Shown here: one piece after another, positions 28,388 to 34,502 of the stretch | How positions within the stretch are numbered: position 1 is the stretch's first letter | How the letters are laid out: each line of letters starts with the position of its first letter | Source of the DNA: Sterolibacterium sp. | GTDB taxonomy: Bacteria; Pseudomonadota; Gammaproteobacteria; Burkholderiales; Rhodocyclaceae | NCBI GenBank assembly: GCA_018061005.1 | Contig: JAGOVA010000002.1 | Location: 62,001 to 126,000 of the forward strand | Direction of reading: 5' to 3' | Length of the DNA: 64,000 nucleotides | Notes under the pieces: generated by a model | Told to the model about the DNA's origin: nothing | The model's database searches: none | What the model saw: only the letters and a program-made list of their open reading frames with translations | Made by a program: the position numbers and the translations under genes

Positions 28388-28678
28388 ATGCGTGTCATCG
28401 TCTGCTACGACGTCAATACAGAAACCCGCGAAGGCCGTCGACGGCTGCGTCGCGTTGCCCGGGTTTGCGAAAGCACCGGCCAGCGCGTGCAGAAATCCGT
28501 CTTTGAATGCCAGGTAGATCTCGCCCAAATGGAAGAACTGGAGCGCCGCCTACTCAAGGAAATTGACCTCACGCAAGACAACCTGCGGCTTTACCGTATG
28601 CCCGACACGCGTGGCTGTGAAATCCGCGAATACGGCATTTTTCGCGCCATCGACTTTGAAGCCCCGCTGATTTTATGA
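28388..28678 (+). CDS. cas2: Cas2 (type I-C)
   Basis: 96 residues beginning [20 protein letters not shown] with the conserved ferredoxin-like opening and the early Asp (YDV). [12 protein letters not shown] forms the second strand. Cas2 dimers bridge Cas1 dimers in the integration complex. It is the last gene of the cas operon and lies 181 bp before the first CRISPR repeat. Confidence 0.95.
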   Translation: MRVIVCYDVNTETREGRRRLRRVARVCESTGQRVQKSVFECQVDLAQMEELERRLLKEIDLTQDNLRLYRMPDTRGCEIREYGIFRAIDFEAPLIL

Positions 28679-28859
28679 AACTGCGCGAACCTCAAGCGCC
28701 GTCTCATCTCCGGAAGTTTCGCGCAAATGGCAACCCGATGAAAAATAAGGATATCCGGAACGCTTCGGTTATAATTTTTCGCTGCCTCAACCAGTTCGCT
28801 CCGTGGATCGCGCAACCGACCCGGAAAATTGTGAGGTATGAAGTACTTATCAGCGAACT
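28679..28859 (+). promoter_or_regulatory. CRISPR leader
   Basis: 181 bp between cas2 and repeat 1, more AT-rich than its flanks. It contains TATAAT at 28770-28775, about 85 bp before repeat 1, a plausible -10 for pre-crRNA transcription; no good -35 was found. The position next to cas2 identifies this side as the leader end, where new spacers enter. Confidence 0.65.
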
Positions 28860-29688
28860 GTCGCGCCCGCCAGCAATGGCGGGCGAGGATTGAAACCTGT
28901 CTATTGATGTGCACAAGGGTTCTGCGTGCGGGGTCGCGCCCGCCAGCAATGGCGGGCGAGGATTGAAACATCAGAAATCCCCTCCAATAGCAATGACGTT
29001 GAATGGTCGCGCCCGCCAGCAATGGCGGGCGAGGATTGAAACCGCTGGCGGTGGGTGGATGAGGATGTGGCACTGAGTCGCGCCCGCCAGCAATGGCGGG
29101 CGAGGATTGAAACATTTGTCAAATACAGATAGCTCATACAAAACGAGTCGCGCCCGCCAGCAATGGCGGGCGAGGATTGAAACTCCGGAGACAACCGAGA
29201 CCAGCGAGCCTATGAGCAGTCGCGCCCGCCAGCAATGGCGGGCGAGGATTGAAACTCCGGAGACAACCGAGACCAGCGAGCCTATGAGCAGTCGCGCCCG
29301 CCAGCAATGGCGGGCGAGGATTGAAACGTGTACCGCCGAAGGTGCCGCCAGTCCTTATGCCCCGTCGCGCCCGCCAGCAATGGCGGGCGAGGATTGAAAC
29401 AATAATGACCGATATTGGGATAGCATGAAGTCACATGTCGCGCCCGCCAGCAATGGCGGGCGAGGATTGAAACGCGCAGAAGAAGCCAAGGCAAAGGTCG
29501 CCGAAGCCGTCGCGCCCGCCAGCAATGGCGGGCGAGGATTGAAACTTGCGGAACAGTAAATAGACGGCATCCTCACCCACGTCGCGCCCGCCAGCAATGG
29601 CGGGCGAGGATTGAAACACTGAGGAATCCCCCCGTGCCGGGTGCAGCGTCTGTCGCGCCCGCCAGCAATGGCGGGCGAGGATTGAAAC
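28860..29688 (+). CRISPR. Type I-C CRISPR array, 12 intact repeats and 11 spacers
   Basis: The 37-bp repeat begins GTCGCGCCCGCC and ends GAGGATTGAAAC. The centre can form an 8-bp stem (CGCCCGCC / GGCGGGCG) with a 6-nt loop, and the ATTGAAAC end is typical of I-C. Repeats start at 28860, 28933, 29006, 29077, 29147, 29219, 29291, 29364, 29437, 29509, 29581 and 29652, and all are identical as read. Spacers are 33-36 bp. Spacers 5 (29184-29218) and 6 (29256-29290) are identical. A thirteenth, degenerate repeat lies at 30448. Processing needs Cas5c, which is absent here. Confidence 0.98.
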
Positions 29689-29981
29689 AGCCGGGCATCG
29701 AGCTGTGTCATAGCCGAAGTCTGGTCGACGATCCACCGCGCCGAACTGGCTAACTGTGTCACGCCGACATAGCCCAGCATGGCGTTTTTAAGCACATCCA
29801 ACTGACCTGAGACCGACCGGACACCTTGTGCCGCAGAGGTCATTCCGCCAGACATGGCCTCGCCCGCACGCTTGGCATCGACGGCCAGCTTGCGAAAATC
29901 ATCGCGTGAAATGCTGACCCCGCCGGTAACCTCCTTACCATCGAAGGTCAGCTTTATCGCAAGATTAACGCCCTGTGCCAT
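29689..29981 (-). pseudogene. Phage tail tape measure protein, N-terminal fragment
   Basis: From ATG 29981 it encodes about 98 residues, opening MAQGVNLAIKLTFDGKEVTG, followed by DDFRKLAVDAKRAGEAMSGG and the helical SGQLDVLKNAMLGYVG. This is the usual start of tape-measure proteins of siphoviruses (short beta segment, then coiled region). The coding sequence then runs into CRISPR repeat 12, reading repeat and spacer DNA as protein, so the remaining hundreds of residues are missing. Reading frame and start are otherwise intact. Confidence 0.8.
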
Positions 29982-29998
29982 TGCCCTATAATCCCCGC

Positions 29999-30181
29999 AT
30001 GAACGTCTTGTCCGTATTCGTCATTTCACCTGCCCTCATTGCCTGGTCTCGTGGCAAGCGGGGTGGCTGGCTGATCTTTGGCGCGCTACTGATGCTGGCA
30101 AGCCTGTTTTCTGGTGAAATCCTGAATGCATTGATACTCTGGCTGGCCTGCATGGCCATCGCGCTGCTCAAAAAAACCTGA
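29999..30181 (+). CDS. Small two-helix membrane protein, divergent from tape measure gene
   Basis: 60 residues (MNVLSVFVISPALIAWSRGK...) with two hydrophobic helices and an RGKRGGW turn. A recognisable paralogue starts at 31943, which supports it as a real gene. TATAAT at 29987-29992 is only 6 nt before the ATG, so a leaderless mRNA is possible. It lies 17 bp from the divergent tape-measure start. No family is recognised. A prophage moron-type function such as membrane or exclusion protein is one possibility. Confidence 0.6.
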   Translation: MNVLSVFVISPALIAWSRGKRGGWLIFGALLMLASLFSGEILNALILWLACMAIALLKKT

Positions 30182-30182
30182 T

Positions 30183-30447
30183 TCACGCCGCGCCCATCAC
30201 CGCCAGCGCTTCATCTTCCATATACCGCAACGCCCGCATCACATCCAGCCGCCGCCGTTTTTTCACCCCGGCAATTTCCAGCGCCACCGGCAGGCTGGGC
30301 AAATCCAGCCCCAGATAACCGCCGCCATTCAGGCCGGCAACGATGCGCCAGTGATTACTCATCACGCACCAGGCATCCCACACATCGTGATGCTCCGGCC
30401 AGACTTCGACCACCTGCCCATCGTCCTCATCCTCTGCCTGCCGCAGC
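30183..30447 (-). pseudogene. DUF1799 phage protein, N-terminus cut by CRISPR repeat
   Basis: About 88 residues remain, reading LRQAEDEDDGQVVEVWPEHH and then GLDLPSLPVALEIAGVKKRR and a final MEDEALAVMGAA. This matches the compact DUF1799 family encoded just before the tape-measure gene in lambda-like tail operons (probably a tail assembly chaperone). The 5' end, with any start codon, is replaced by the degenerate CRISPR repeat at 30448. Confidence 0.8.
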
Positions 30448-30484
30448 GTCGCGCCCGCCAGCAATGGCGGGCGCGAATTGAAAC
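30448..30484 (+). CRISPR. Solitary degenerate CRISPR repeat (repeat 13)
   Basis: 37 bp, identical to the array repeat except for two substitutions near the 3' end (GCGAATTGAAAC in place of GAGGATTGAAAC). Terminal leader-distal repeats are often degenerate, so this looks like the original trailer end of the array. It would make the 759-bp phage segment an internal insertion. Confidence 0.9.
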
Positions 30485-30486
30485 AA

Positions 30487-30597
30487 TCTTCCGATGTACA
30501 GCATCTTGTTGAGAAGAAATGGCCGAAGGATATTGCCCGGCTGAAAGAAGAAGCCGAAGTGCTTGGCGGATTGATAGAGGAGCTTAAAAATGTCTGA
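30487..30597 (+). pseudogene. Phage-like gene remnant, C-terminal 36 residues
   Basis: The open frame begins directly after repeat 13 and reads SSDVQHLVEKKWPKDIARLK, then EEAEVLGGLIEELKNV and a stop at 30597. It is charged and helical and lacks a start. It overlaps the ATG of the next fragment (30590). The family is not recognised; a small phage morphogenesis gene is the likeliest source given the surroundings. Confidence 0.4.
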
Positions 30598-30667
30598 GAT
30601 GAATGCAGCAATGGCAGTCCTTGAGGAAGTGCTAGAGCGTGCGCTTGCTGATTGCCGTGAAGCAAAA
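30590..30667 (+). pseudogene. Small phage-like ORF start, fused out of frame
   Basis: The ATG at 30590 opens MSEMNAAMAVLEEVLERALA, then DCREAKA, after which the frame loses coding character. In another frame the downstream DNA reads as a head-morphogenesis protein. A recombination joint near 30660-30668 is the simplest explanation. The source gene is unknown. Confidence 0.4.
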
Positions 30668-31379
30668 GCATTACCCGCCGCAGATTCCGCCGCACTGGGG
30701 CTGCCGCTGCCGCGTGGTGGGGGTGGAAACGCCGGAAGATGCAAGCACCCTGGGCGGCGAGCCAGACAAAGCCCTGCCCGAAGGCTGGCAGGCGGTGGAT
30801 GCCGAACACAAAGACCCGGCACTGCTGGCGCAAGGCTGGAACTTTGCACCAGGGGCGAACGTGGACACCGCGCTGCGGGAGCTGGTGGAGAAGAAGCTGA
30901 TCGACTATCCGCCTGCGATTGCCAAGGCACTGTCGCGCGATCTGAACCGTTACCTGTCTGCCGAGCACCCCCCTGCCTTGTTTGCCGAGGCCGTATTGGC
31001 TGACCGTCAGCTGACCCATGACCAGTGGCTGGGATTCCCGGATAACTTTGATCGCATCCAGCGGGATACGGGGCAGGACGTGAAAGGGTACATCGGCATT
31101 TTGCCCGCGCAAGCCCCGCGCCACGTCATGAACAGCCACCAGTACGATGGCAAAGGGCAACGCCCCGTAACCCCGGAGGACTACAACAGTGCCTGGACGG
31201 TACTGAACGAGGCCGATGACATCAGGGCGGGCAGCAATGATGGACACAACCATCTGGAGACCATTGTGGCCGTCAAGATGATGGGGGGCGAAAAATGGCG
31301 CGCCGTGTACGAAATACGCCCAGGTCGCAAAACCCGGCTGCTGGCTTTGGTTTCGCTGGTTATAAAAACCGCGCATTGA
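30657..31379 (+). pseudogene. Phage MuF-like head morphogenesis fragment with C-terminal nuclease-like domain
   Basis: About 240 residues. HYPPQIPPHWGCRCRV is the metal-binding-type end of a Phage_Mu_F (SPP1 gp7-like) domain. A linker (PEGWQAVDAEHKDPALLAQG) follows, and then a compact domain with KGYIGILPAQ and a C-terminal HNHLETIVAVKMMGGEKWRA. The tail resembles the barnase/EndoU/colicin/RelE-like (PBECR) nuclease domains fused to MuF proteins. The N-terminal MuF region is missing. A GTG at 30639 could drive expression of the toxin-like part, but it belongs to the upstream fragment. Function is inferred. Confidence 0.6.
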
Positions 31380-31505
31380 ATATGAAAGGGGTGAGGCCAG
31401 CTGGGGTCGATGTGGCACGAATGCCCCCCGACCATTACGCCCGAAGCGAGTCAGCCTATGGCCTCAATTAGAGCATAGCAACAAGATCAACACGGAGACA
31501 AAACC
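31380..31505. other. Non-coding phage spacer segment
   Basis: Between the MuF-like fragment and the next small ORF I see no gene, repeat or CRISPR-like motif. GGAGA lies at 31494-31498 and serves the ATG at 31506. Confidence 0.4.
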
Positions 31506-31604
31506 ATGAACATTGAAAAACTGCGGCTGGTGATCGACAACAACCAGATCGCGCTGGATCTGGCCGATGACCGGGCTTGTCCAGATTGTCATTCAGCCGG
31601 GTAA
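31506..31604 (+). pseudogene. Phage gene start joined to inverted tape-measure fragment
   Basis: ATG 31506 with a good ribosome-binding site (GGAGA) opens MNIEKLRLVIDNNQIALDLA. After DD, near 31575, the DNA becomes the reverse complement of a tape-measure gene start, and the ORF ends at 31604 with an unrelated tail (RACPDCHSAG). This is a chimeric remnant. The parental family is not recognised. Confidence 0.5.
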
Positions 31605-31692
31605 CTTCATCGCTGATCTGGCGGATTGCATCCTGACTTGACTTTGCGCCATCAACGGATAACTTGACACTGACCCCATTCACTGCCGCCAT
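31575..31692 (-). pseudogene. Second tape-measure N-terminal fragment
   Basis: From ATG 31692 on the minus strand it reads MAAVNGVSVKLSVDGAKSSQ, then DAIRQISDEVTRLNDNLDK, and stops making sense near 31575 where it joins the fragment above in inverted orientation. It resembles the start of the fragment at 29689-29981 (MA...V.L...DG) but is not a copy, so two different but related phages contributed. Confidence 0.6.
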
Positions 31693-31725
31693 GCCCCCGC
31701 TCCCTCAACCGATGCCCCGTACACA

Positions 31726-31920
31726 ATGAATGACATCCTGACCATTGCCCTGCTGGGCGGGCTGTTCGCTGCCTTCCCGTCCTTCCTGCTCTTCTACTAC
31801 CGCCACAGCATCCCGCTGCCGATGATCTGGGTCGGCATCGTTTGCAGCTGGTCGATGCCCGTCATCGGCTGGTTCGTCGCGCTCTACATCGCCCTCAAAG
31901 ACTGGGAGCAGAAAACGTAG
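31726..31920 (+). CDS. Small membrane protein next to tape-measure remnant
   Basis: 64 residues (MNDILTIALLGGLFAAFPSF...) with two hydrophobic helices joined by YYRHSIPLP and a charged C-terminus KDWEQKT. It is divergent from the tape-measure fragment, 33 bp away. No family is recognised. The neighbouring ORF at 31943 belongs to the same class of tiny phage-linked membrane proteins. Confidence 0.55.
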   Translation: MNDILTIALLGGLFAAFPSFLLFYYRHSIPLPMIWVGIVCSWSMPVIGWFVALYIALKDWEQKT

Positions 31921-31942
31921 GGCAATTTTTTATACCTCCCGG

Positions 31943-32117
31943 ATGAATGCGTTTGCCATCTTTGTCATTGCCTCCATCCTGGTTGCCCTGGCGCGGGGGC
32001 GAAAAAACGGCTGGATTACCTGCGGCTCATTACTGTCCCTACTATTACTGCTCTCCGGCACACCAGTCATGGCAACCCTGCTTTTGGGCAGTGTGCCTGG
32101 TGGCGGCCTTTGTATAG
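31943..32117 (+). pseudogene. Frameshifted paralogue of the 29999 membrane protein
   Basis: ATG 31943 opens MNAFAIFVIASILVALARGR, matching the protein at 29999 in its first helix, the RG(K/R)xxGW turn and the start of the second helix. After about residue 47 the match continues only in the +1 frame (LLWAVCLVAAFV, then TAG at 32115-32117). One extra T in the run at 32082-32085 would cause this. TATACC lies 6 nt before the ATG, the same layout as in the first copy. Confidence 0.6.
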
Positions 32118-32390
32118 CAGGCACTGTGGAGCACACGGGCAGCCACTCACGCCCGCCAGTTGGGCTTCCTTCCGTCATTATTCGAGACGGGCAACACGTT
32201 GGGTGCCCACCCGGGTCACGTTCCTTGCTTGGTACGGCAACTGCGACAATTGAATGATGCCGCCGACCCTGGCTTCAAGACGTACATTGAGGTGGCGACA
32301 TTGAAAACCAAGGGACATGTGGAGCAAAAGATCGCGGCGGAAGCCAAGGCGTGGATTATCGACAACCGTGAATTCATCATGCAGATTTGA
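32118..32390 (+). other. Unrecognised C-terminal coding remnant
   Basis: A frame open to TGA at 32388-32390 reads QLGFLPSLFETGNTLGAHPG, and later FKTYIEVATLKTKGHVEQK and IAAEAKAWIIDNREFIMQI. It has amino-acid composition like a real protein but no clear start. It ends 20 nt before the DUF2442 gene. It may be the end of a broken gene in the same unit; the family is unknown. Confidence 0.4.
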
Positions 32391-32410
32391 GCAGAACGAG
32401 GAGCAAAACG

Positions 32411-32851
32411 ATGAAGGAACTGAATATCAAGACCGTCGCGGTTAGCGACGGGCAGGTAGTGCAAATTACCTGGGCCAGCGGCAAGCTTGATCGCGTCGAC
32501 CTCACCGCGCTGATCGCAGACCTGGACGGACTGGCAGTGCTCGACGATATCGGCATATTTGATACCGTTGCCATCGGTGAGGAGGGTTGGTCGCTGATTT
32601 GGACCAATGGCGCGGAAATCGGCACGGATGCGCTCTGGCGCATGGCACGCGAACAGGCTGGCGAAGCGACACCCATTGAGGAATTCACGGCCTGGCGCAC
32701 CCACAATCGACTATCGTTGTCCGATGCCGCCCTGGCGCTTGGCATTACGCGACGCATGGTGGCGTATTACGAAGCTGGTCGCTATCTGATTCCACGCATG
32801 GTTGGATTGGCCTGCAAGGGCTGGGAGGCGGATCATCATCGTCATGTCTGA
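32411..32851 (+). CDS. DUF2442 domain protein with C-terminal helix-turn-helix
   Basis: 146 residues. The first ~80 (MKELNIKTVAVSDGQVVQIT...WSLIWTNGAEIGTDALWRMA) form the beta-rich DUF2442 fold. The C-terminal RLSLSDAALALGITRRMVAY is an Xre-like helix-turn-helix. DUF2442 proteins are often encoded beside DUF4160 partners and resemble toxin-antitoxin regulators. GAGGAG lies upstream of ATG 32411. Probably a small DNA-binding regulator left from mobile DNA. Confidence 0.75.
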   Translation: MKELNIKTVAVSDGQVVQITWASGKLDRVDLTALIADLDGLAVLDDIGIFDTVAIGEEGWSLIWTNGAEIGTDALWRMAREQAGEATPIEEFTAWRTHNRLSLSDAALALGITRRMVAYYEAGRYLIPRMVGLACKGWEADHHRHV

Positions 32852-32891
32852 TACGCCAGACAATAAGGAGCCACGATCAACCGACCACCCC

Positions 32892-32926
32892 ATTTTCCAG
32901 CCGGTGTCGCTTACCGGCTGGAAAAT
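32892..32926. terminator. Hairpin between convergent genes
   Basis: Arms 32892-32905 and 32913-32926 are perfect 14-bp reverse complements (ATTTTCCAGCCGGT) with a 7-nt loop. It spans the stop codon of the Bcr/CflA gene and lies 41 bp past the DUF2442 stop. The A/T ends of the stem make it a possible two-way terminator. Confidence 0.65.
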
Positions 32927-34152
32927 GCCAGCAATCCCAGCAGCATGAAGCCGGCCATGCCCAGGGCAAGGTTGAGGGGGGTATTCCACAGGAGAGGGGC
33001 GATGAGGGCGGCGGTGAGGGCCGCAGTGCTGGTTTGGACGACGCCTTGCACGCTGGAGGCGAGGCCACGTTGTTCGGGGTAGTGGTCGAGTGCACGCAGT
33101 TGCAGGCTGGGCATGGCGAGTGCCATGCCGGTGGTGTAGACGGGCAGCGGCAGGATGGCCCAGGGGAGGGTGGCGGGGGTGATGAGATTGAGGAGAAGGT
33201 TGCTGCTGGCGGCCAGGCTCATCAGGACATAGCCGCAGGCGATGGTACGCCCGGTGCTGAGTCGGCCTGCCAGCCGCCCGGAGATGTACGCGCCCAGCAT
33301 CATGCCGGCGACGCAGGGGATGAACAGCCAGGCGAATTCGCCGGGGGTGAGGCCGATGTGGTCGATGAGGAAGACGGGCGCGGAGAGGACGTACAAAAAC
33401 ATGCCGCAGAAGTTGCAGGCGAGTGCTGCAGAAAGCCGCATGAACTCTGGATTGGCGAAGACTTTGCGGTAGGCGCGCCCGAGATGCCGGGGATGCAGGC
33501 TTTGACGTTGTGCCGGGGCGAGGGTTTCGGGCAGGCGTTGCTGCACGGTGAGCCAGAGCAGGCCGGAAAACAGACTGAGGAAGACGAAGATGCTTTGCCA
33601 GCCAAACAAGTGGTGGAGCGCGCCGCCAAGGATGGGGGCGATGGCGGGGCCGATGGCGAACATCATGCTGATATGGGCCATCAGCCGTTGGGCGGCGGGG
33701 CCGTCGTGCAGGTCGCGCACCACGGCGCGGCCGACGACCATGCCTGCCCCGGCTGACATGCCTTGCAGGGCGCGACCCAGTAGCAGCAGGTCAAGACTGG
33801 GGGCGAACGCGCAGAGCAGTGAGGCCAGGCTGTACACGGCCAGACCGGCGAGGATGACGCGGCGCCGCCCCAACGCATCGGAAAACGCGCCATGCCAGAG
33901 CATCATGGCGGCAAATGGAACGAGATAGGCGGTCAGCGTTTGCTGGATTTGCAGGGGACTGGCGTGTAGTGCCGCGCCCATCGCGGGAAAGGCGGGCAGG
34001 TAGGTGTCGATGGAGAAGGGGCCCAGCATGGCGAGTGTCGCCAGCAACACGGCCAGCCCGAGGGTTGTTCGGGCTTCGTCTGGGGCGGGGCTCGCGGCTT
34101 GCGGTTTATTCAACGCGCCGCACGTCGACGACGAAATGGTCGGTTTCACCAA
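32911..34152 (-). CDS. Bcr/CflA-family multidrug MFS exporter
   Basis: Up to 413 residues with 12 membrane helices. GPFSIDTYLPAFPAMGAALH is the Bcr/CflA signature in helix 1; the MFS loop DALGRRRVILAGL and GRALQGMSAGAGMVVGRAVV (motif C region) follow. It should export drugs using proton exchange. ATG 34152 lies inside the upstream gene. An alternative TTG at 34113 overlaps that gene's stop and would remove 13 residues before the first helix. The gene is co-directional with the 127-residue membrane protein upstream. Confidence 0.9.
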   Translation of the reverse strand: MVKPTISSSTCGALNKPQAASPAPDEARTTLGLAVLLATLAMLGPFSIDTYLPAFPAMGAALHASPLQIQQTLTAYLVPFAAMMLWHGAFSDALGRRRVILAGLAVYSLASLLCAFAPSLDLLLLGRALQGMSAGAGMVVGRAVVRDLHDGPAAQRLMAHISMMFAIGPAIAPILGGALHHLFGWQSIFVFLSLFSGLLWLTVQQRLPETLAPAQRQSLHPRHLGRAYRKVFANPEFMRLSAALACNFCGMFLYVLSAPVFLIDHIGLTPGEFAWLFIPCVAGMMLGAYISGRLAGRLSTGRTIACGYVLMSLAASSNLLLNLITPATLPWAILPLPVYTTGMALAMPSLQLRALDHYPEQRGLASSVQGVVQTSTAALTAALIAPLLWNTPLNLALGMAGFMLLGLLAFSSR

Positions 34153-34489
34153 AGCAGCGGCTGGGCACGCCGACGTGTTGCTGGAAGATCAGGGCGACGC
34201 GCTGCCCCATGCTTTTGTTGATTTTCTCGGCCACGGCGTCATCCCGCACGGTGAAGCGGAATTTTTCGGACAGCGTGCCCGGCAGGGAAACCATGGCCAG
34301 TTCGCCTTCCCAGGTTTTGCACAGCCAGCCTTTGTGGGTGAAGGTTTGCACATAACCGGCGCGCTCGCCTTCGGAATAGCTCCATTGCAAAGAGAGCCAG
34401 GTGTAGGCGACCAGGAGGGCAAGCAGCGTCAGCAGCGTGCCGGCCAGATATAGCGGCCAGCGTTGGGGTTGGGGTTGGATCATGGACAT
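34106..34489 (-). CDS. Uncharacterised single-pass membrane protein
   Basis: 127 residues (MSMIQPQPQRWPLYLAGTLL...). One N-terminal helix (LYLAGTLLTLLALLVAYTWL) is followed by a periplasmic domain with CKTWEGELAMVSLPGTLSEK, FTVRDD and HVGVPSRCFGETDHFVVDVR, with two cysteines. I chose ATG 34489, just downstream of comM. Similar small proteins of unknown function occur beside comM in betaproteobacteria, as far as I recall. It overlaps the transporter start. Confidence 0.75.
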   Translation of the reverse strand: MSMIQPQPQRWPLYLAGTLLTLLALLVAYTWLSLQWSYSEGERAGYVQTFTHKGWLCKTWEGELAMVSLPGTLSEKFRFTVRDDAVAEKINKSMGQRVALIFQQHVGVPSRCFGETDHFVVDVRRVE

Positions 34490-34502
34490 AGGCGGGTATC
34501 GG

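Larger units (their letters stand above)
29689..30447. mobile_element. Phage tail-cassette segment lying between two CRISPR repeats
   Basis: 759 bp of collinear phage DNA run directly from the end of repeat 12 to the first base of the degenerate repeat at 30448. On the minus strand it holds a DUF1799 gene cut at its 5' end by the repeat, and then the start of a tape-measure gene cut by repeat 12. A small membrane-protein gene lies between them on the plus strand. The order DUF1799 then tape measure is that of lambda-like tail operons. Both cut ends are exactly repeat borders. Confidence 0.8.

Noticed and set aside
23066..28678. Cas6-type processing gene in the locus
   Set aside because: Every frame in the operon is accounted for; I-C uses Cas5c, which is deleted.
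28901..29981. Repetitive proteins read through the array (FQSSPAIAGGRD pattern)
   Set aside because: These are translations of CRISPR repeats, not proteins with internal repeats.
29986..30186. 66-codon minus-strand frame between DUF1799 and tape measure
   Set aside because: It could be a phage gene by position, but the opposite-strand ORF has a paralogue at 31943 and a clear membrane-protein pattern, so I preferred that strand.
30183..31418. 411-codon minus-strand frame spanning repeat 13
   Set aside because: Only its last ~88 codons (DUF1799) are genuine; the rest is antisense to the MuF-like fragment and reads through the CRISPR repeat.
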